A stretch of 64,000 nt of DNA from Larus michahellis (taxonomy: Eukaryota; Chordata; Aves; Charadriiformes; Laridae). Positions 57,772 to 64,000 of the stretch are shown here, piece by piece (the first letter of the stretch is position 1; every line of letters begins with the position of its first letter). The notes under the pieces are model-generated. The model made no database searches. It saw nothing but the letters and a program-made list of their open reading frames with translations, and was not told the origin of the DNA. Both the position numbers and the translations under genes were made by a program. The stretch lies in the NCBI RefSeq assembly GCF_964199755.1, contig NC_133906.1, positions 13,923,378 to 13,987,377 of the forward strand, in the 5' to 3' direction.

Positions 57772-60700
57772 GTAAGGGGGCTGCGGCTCCTGCCCCGCTG
57801 CGGCTTTTGATTTAATTTTTAATTTTTACTTTGTATAAATGTGTGTTCCGACAGGCTCTCTGCCCGGTGCGTGGTCCGCGGGCTTTGCCTGCTGCACATG
57901 CTTGCTGGCGCTCGCAAACTGCCTTTGCTTAGACTTCGGTTATTTATTTATTTCGGCTTTCCAAAGTTGGCCCTCTCGAGACCAGCAGTGCTTTAAACAT
58001 CCAGTAACATGCTGGGTATAGACTTAAGGCGCTTTATGAACTGCTGCAAGCAAGCTGTAGGAAGACGAAAAAGAGACAGATCACTGAAAAGTAAAATTAT
58101 GCATATTTCAGTGATGCAAAACTTCTGGGAAAAGTTAGTGAGCTGAAAGACTTTGCTTACCTGTACAGTGATGCAGATTTAAACAAAACCAAACTAATTA
58201 TGCTTTGCAGACTTCATAAAGAGATGTTTCTCCAGTGAGTGGGAGTATAGAAATGTGCGAGGCTGGTTAGCTACAATAAAACGCATTTTCCAATTAAGTG
58301 CCTGCTCTGTCCTTTCCCCACAAGCTAGTCTGTAATCAGCCATGTATTTTTGGGAATGGTAATGTCATGGAGCATTAACTTAATAATGAAATATGTTTGA
58401 TAGCATTTGCATTTCACTGAAAGGCTGATTGGACTTTGTTTGCTTACCCTAGCCTTTTTTTGTTTCCCTTACTGTGATTTTTTTTTTTTTTAATGTTCTC
58501 AAGAATTAGTGGTATGAAATCATATGCTCTTGAGTTTGTCCCTTTGAGACCGGGAAACATCTGTTCTCCCTTGATACTTCATGGGGAGCAGAATGTCCTG
58601 CCTGCTCCTCCTTATAAGTTAATTATCAAAAGGCTTCTTGGGGAGAGCTGCTGCAGAGTGTTTGAGAGTACGTCCTAGAAGGACACAGACCCCAATTCTC
58701 CTTCAAGTCTGTCTTGTAAGTGCCCGAAATACACATGTTCAGTCACACAGTTTACCCACCTTGGGATATCTGATACATTCCTATTTGTGTCTCTGCTCCC
58801 TAAATTAATGATGAGGCAGTCTCTGTAAAAGAGCAGTCTCTCTGTTCTTTCTGTTTTCTTATTTTTATCACCCTGCTTTAGCTTCAGACCTACCTTTCTT
58901 TCTCCTCAGCTGTAGTTTTCAGTTAGCAAAATTCCTTTGCCAGTGTGGTTTGCAGTGTTGGGCAACTGGGTTCATCACAGAAGTGTCATTCATGCTCCCG
59001 CATACCATGTGGGCTTGTCATGGATTTGACTTTGGGAAACAGGTAATCTGGCCTGGCCCGAAACATCTGCCCACTGCTGCTTCTTGGAATACTGACATCT
59101 CACAGCTGTTTAGGGCTTTTTGTTTTTTTATTATTTTTTTTTTTTTAAGTATCCTTAATTTTCCCCGCAGCAATTGTCATGGAATTCTTTAGGACTGTCA
59201 CCTTATTTTGGCTAAAACTGCCTTAAAATAAGTATTTCACCAATCTTGCAAAGTTAAACCGTCATATCGTGCTGTCCAACTGCACTGGACCATGGTCACG
59301 TGGATCCGTGTAGATTCCCATTGAGACTGGCTGACACCAGGTTTGAATTTGCCAAGGTATCTCAATTGTGGAAAAAAAATATTTAATGTTTGCTAATCTA
59401 ACTAATAGCACCTCTAAAATGATTTTAAAAAATATCTAAGTTCCCTTGTTAATCCGGCCCTTCTTTGGCAGGCATTTAGAGACATTGCACAGGGAGACTA
59501 CTCGTGATTAAAGTTAAATATGTACTTAAAACTTGGCAGGATTGGGGCCTCTGTTCTTGTTGCCTGTTACTGAGTGGATAATTACAGTCAAATCGCTTTT
59601 GTTTTCTTGGGGTACTTTTGTTTATATACATTTAGAAAAGAAATGATTTCAAGAAAAACACTTCCCTGTTTCAGTAGGACGGTGTGTCTGGGGGGGGTCT
59701 CTTTTCTGGATCTGTACTACCTGTTCAGACAAAAGCGAAAAATTGAACCGCCCTGGCCACATGCTGCCAGATTTCCCAAGCGTATGCTCTGAGAGGTGAT
59801 GACAGATGGATACAGGGTGATAAGGGAACTGGAGGAAGCAATTCCAAAGTAATTTTTTTTTTTTAATTTTTTTTTAAATTGTGCTAAGCATCCTGACTTG
59901 TCAGCTTTCTTCTTTAGGCAGCAAGACTTAGGTCAGGGAAGTCGAAACCTGCTTAGCGCAGCCGTTGGGGACAGACCCCAGTTTCGGGTGTCCCTGTGCA
60001 GGGTGTAGGAGCTGGTGACTCCTGTCTTGAAGTATCCAGATGTGCACAGACAAAAAGTGTGGCTTCGTTTCTCCCCTCCTACTCCTGGGGAAAGGTATCA
60101 TCAGCTCCTCCCACACGAAATCAGCTGCACGGGGCTGCTCCTGCACTTTGACTGCATTTTTATACAGGAAACCCCCCCAAATTCCCCAAACCACGATTGG
60201 TATTTTATGATGAGCCAAAGCTGCCTGACCACACGAGTTTCGAGCGTTTTCGGTCCCTTTCTGCCCTCCTCTCTATTTCTGGTCCTGCAGTTTATATGAG
60301 CAGTTTACCTGGGTATTATAAATTACAGGGTTGGGGCTGCGCTGATTAGTAGCATGGTCTGGTGCTTCATAACTATCATCTGTACAGCAGTCTCTGGAAA
60401 AATACAGATAAATAATCCACACACTGAATTTCGCTTCTGAGTGGTGCGGTTATCCATATGATTTTAATTTTTGGGACTTTTTTTTTGACAAAATGTTTTA
60501 ATTTCTAAGATCTAAGGAACTAAGCAGGGAGATAGTAAAATATTTTTATAATTTCCTTATTTTGGGGAATTAATGCGATGGCTTGCTCAAGTAAAAATTT
60601 TAATTCTTGATGCTACATATATCTGTGTTTGGAAAAATCTCTGTTAGGGCAAGTTTTCAGTGTTGTGGTAACATTCCAATGTTTGCCAAATGCTAAAGTC

Positions 60701-63700
60701 TGTAAGTTATGCATATTAGACATGTACACACTTGATTTTTTTTTTTCAGTTGTTGTTGCTCAGATACTTCATGTGCTATAATCTTTAATTTATTTGGCAG
60801 GGGAAATTATTTTGATGAACTCCTTGAGATTGTAGCTAACATTTAATGATGTATACATTTTTATGTAATTGCTGTTCTGTTACTCCATTTAGAAACTTTT
60901 CTTTGGTACTGCCTAAATCTGGGAAGTCTTTTGAATTTTTTTTCCTTGTGTTTATTTCTTTCTTCCCTCTGCCATGGTGCATCATAAAATGGTACAGATA
61001 GGTGATGCAAGCTGGCCTTTCTTGTGGTAAGTGTCTCAGAATATTTTCTTGTGGGCTGAATGCCGTGTACGTGGCAGATTTCCCACCCTGGGATGCGAAT
61101 CCCACTTTGGTAAAACTTAGGACTGGTTGGTTACGTAGATGGACTGTGACCGCATGCTGACACTGTACATAAATCTGTCTGTCTCTCAGGTTCAGCCTGA
61201 AAGTGCAGAATTTGCGAGGGTTCTGTCAGATGTTAGTTTCGATAACAGATTATCCTAACAAATCATCTCTTCTGTCTGCACTGTCTTGTCAGAGAGAGGA
61301 AGCCTTTGCAGTAATCGGGCACTTAATCACTTAAAAAAATCATACCTATATTTAAACTGTAGGATTTCATACACTTATTTAATATTTTAATATCTGTATT
61401 TGTCTTCCAGGATTATGCGGATGTCTGTGTGGTGTTAAATGTGGGAGTGTTTATTCGTGCAGGTTGGGAATATGAGACTTACGTACTTCCGTGCAGGGTT
61501 TTAGCTTTGTCTTGCACATCGTCCTGCCTGTTTCTTGTGTCACAGGTGGGGATATTAAATTAGTAATTTGGGAATGTTTTAATAGAAGGAAATAATTTGT
61601 TCAAAGCAGTAGGAGGGAAAGACGAATGTTTATGCCACCGTGTATGCTCTCTCATTAAAGGTTTAATTTTTTGAGGCCCAGAATTCCTTATCAGATCCAT
61701 ACAAAGGCTGTGATGTTGGTCTTTTGGGGAGTGGTTTAATGCCTACCACAGATAAGGTCTCGGTGGCTGATAGGACAAAATAGCATATGAGCATGCTGCT
61801 TTTTCTTTCTCTTTCCTCTCTTTTTTTTTTTTTGAATTCTCTCCCCTCCCATGAGCACACTCTCTTCCTTTTTTAATGGATCCTTTTCCCAATGTAGTCT
61901 CCTTTTAGTTCTTCATGACTTTGTTCTAGACAGTATTTCCTTTCCATGGTTCAGAAAGCTTTGCCTTTATTGGACTTCAAAGAGCAGAGTTTGTTTTTAT
62001 TCTCTAAGCCCTTGTATTTTCCTAACTTTGTACTATGTCTTGTTTCAGTAATTCTCGATTAACGTTAATTCAACTTTATTTGGCAATACTAACTCCTCCT
62101 CCTCTTCCTGTTCCCTTTTTATTAATACAGTGGAAAGAGAAAAAACCTAATTCGCACAATTGTGTTATAACAGGGTCTGCTATTTGGAGTGTGTTTGTGA
62201 TGCTTCTTGACAGCTTATATATAGAGAAATAGATCTGCATGAACCTAAATCATGCACAAATAGTACATTGATGGGCATTATAAAATGGCTGTAATAAATA
62301 AAATAAATTATTGCTGACAGCATAACAAAGGCACTCTTGTACTGTAGCACAGCTGAGCCAAACAGAGGAGAACATCTGCTTCTTGTTTCCAGAAATAACT
62401 GGTATTTTGAAGTGGGTTTTTTCATCCTTTTAATAATTTTCTGTAAACTCAGTAGGTGAAACAGGGGATTAGCCTTTGTTAAAATCCATTGTTTCTGTAG
62501 TTCACAGTGAGCTTTTAGTTAATATAACAATGGTGTTGGTTTTGGACAGCCATTTAACATAATCGGAATTGTAGAATCACTACGAAAATCTAGATGCTGG
62601 CAATTATCTTAAAGCTGAAAAGAAACTTGTATTAGATTAAGTTGCAGATGCTGGTTTGTATTTAATAAAAATTCCTTACTGTTGCGGAGTATGCGGGCCT
62701 CCAAAACAGGGGAAGAGGAGTGATGGAAACCTGACTCCTGCCATAGTTTTCTACTACCTAACCACTGTCTTACATTTTCATTCCCATTTTTCTGTTAGTG
62801 ATATAGTCTTTTGTAGCTGATGATCTCTAAGACTTTGTCGTGTGAGTAACAATTCTGGAGCTCAAACTGAAGACGACCAGCAGTTACGTGGTGGAAAATG
62901 CTGGGGATTGTTCTGTAGCTCCGTGCTTTAGTGTCTTTGCCAGAGGGGCCTCCCCAGACCGTACCTCAGAGGTGAACGGACGCGCGGTACCCAACTTCTA
63001 TCCCTTACACTGCAGAGACTTGGGTCCATCTTCGCCTGTGCTTGGGAGAGACCTTTAAAGTTGATGTATTGGTTATCACTGGGTGATAACCAAAGTGATT
63101 GCGAACACGTACTGACGTGCCTGCAGTTTACTCCTAATAAATTCCTGGCTGGGTCGTTGTGTACCTTATGCAGATTGCCTTTCTGTACTCATATGACAAC
63201 AATTATTATTTACAGTTACAAGAACATAAAACCTCATAATATAATTATGAATACTTTATAAGCAGTCCTGTGAAGGCGACAGATACTTTGTTCTCTATGA
63301 CTGAAAGTCAAATGCAGAAAAATCAGTTGTTTTGTTAGCAAAAAAGTTGAGTAACCGCAGCTTTGGAGAAAGACTTGGTTACCTGCGCTCCGGTCCTGTC
63401 CACTGCTTTGTTGATGCCATATTCTATCAGCATCTTTCTGAGACTAGAAAAGACCTAGAATTGTGAGGTTTTCTCAAATATTAGATTAGACCCTTTAAAT
63501 TCAATGTGTTCTAAAGCTGTTTTCTTTTTAAAGCCTTCTAGTAGAATTAAAGCTGAGAACGGTGGTACCTGAGGAGTGACAGGTTGCATATCACATTGGT
63601 GGCTGACAGCTCTTAAGACTGAGTCTTATTCACAAGCAGAATATAGTTTCTTTGTTAGTGAAGCAGGTCCTGAAATTCTTTATCACTTCTAATGAAACAG

Positions 63701-64000
63701 TAATAAACCTTCTCTCATCCTCCTGCTCTTCCCTGCCACGTAGCTTTAAGTTGAAGGTAAAACAAAACCATATTTTTTTCCCAAGCCACTCATTAAATAA
63801 CTGTATTTATCTCATGATAAATACATTGTTGACAATTCCAGAGGATTGTCCGACAAACCTCAGAGCTTTGGGAGAGCTGCGTCTATTTAGCTGCCAGCTT
63901 GATGAGTGCGGAAGTTTTTAGTGCTTACATTTTCCTCTATTTTGTCTTGTAAGAGTGCTTTGGGTGGGTAGTTGTCTCTTATTATTCTGTTTCTTAGTAC
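57772..64000 (+). other. RAPGEF6: RAPGEF6 intron 1 (5' part)
   Basis: Non-coding, AT-rich. I looked for the expected second exon (beginning DLNTIYSYLHGME in human) and did not find it, so the intron runs off the window. It contains T-runs at about 58480, 59140, 59850 and 60740, and a perfect 9-bp inverted repeat at 63071-63091. No CR1 or other repeat family is recognised. Confidence 0.75.
63071..63091. repeat. Perfect inverted repeat with GATA-type half sites
   Basis: GGTTATCAC and GTGATAACC are exact complements separated by three bases. Each arm contains a TGATAA/TTATCA GATA-factor word. Possible paired binding site in RAPGEF6 intron 1. Confidence 0.45.

Larger units (their letters stand above)
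56577..57800 (+). promoter_or_regulatory. RAPGEF6: CpG island and promoter of RAPGEF6
   Basis: About 1.2 kb of very GC-rich, CpG-dense sequence ending around the first coding exon. No TATA box is evident. Several GC boxes (GGGCGG/CCGCCC) lie at about 56822-56906, and an NRF1-like site lies at 56765-56774. The exact start site cannot be seen; the region around 56900-57200 is plausible. The absence of a recognisable minus-strand gene argues against a shared divergent promoter. Confidence 0.85.

Noticed and set aside
1..64000. tRNA or rRNA genes, CRISPR arrays, LTR pairs, bacterial or phage genes
   Set aside because: I looked for these and saw no convincing instance. The window is ordinary vertebrate gene and intergenic sequence.

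Overview
This window is vertebrate nuclear DNA, most likely from a bird. The coding sequence is broken into short exons with GT/AG borders and long introns, one strong CpG-island promoter is present, and the only interspersed repeats I recognise are CR1 LINE fragments with the avian 3' consensus. I cannot name the species. There is no prokaryotic, phage, plasmid or CRISPR content.

Two protein-coding genes lie on the plus strand. Positions 1869-37901 hold exons 2-18 of FNIP1 (folliculin-interacting protein 1). Exon 1, with the start codon and promoter, lies off the left edge. All seventeen exons join in frame with canonical splice sites and give 1140 residues, consistent with the roughly 1166-residue human protein once about 31 residues from exon 1 are added. 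The 3' UTR runs to a poly(A) signal at 41060. Positions 57703-57771 hold the first coding exon of RAPGEF6 (PDZ-GEF2), inside a CpG island at about 56.58-57.80 kb. The rest of the window is its first intron. FNIP1 followed head-to-tail by RAPGEF6 matches the gene order I know from human 5q31.

The 15.5 kb between the genes holds three of the four CR1 fragments, one GC-rich block, a small secreted-looking ORF and an AT-rich block that resembles conserved non-coding DNA. The FNIP1 introns hold one more CR1 fragment and several long inverted repeats that could fold into hairpins.

FNIP1 partners folliculin at the lysosome, linking AMPK and Rag GTPase/mTORC1 signalling to TFEB/TFE3. RAPGEF6 is a Rap GTPase exchange factor. 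They are neighbours and I see no evidence of a shared pathway. I found no clear undescribed biological system. The best leads are two hairpins in FNIP1 introns 2 and 3, a Cys/His change in the FNIP1 redox degron, the exon 7 cassette that carries AMPK sites, and a cluster of Pumilio sites with a let-7 site in the FNIP1 3' UTR.
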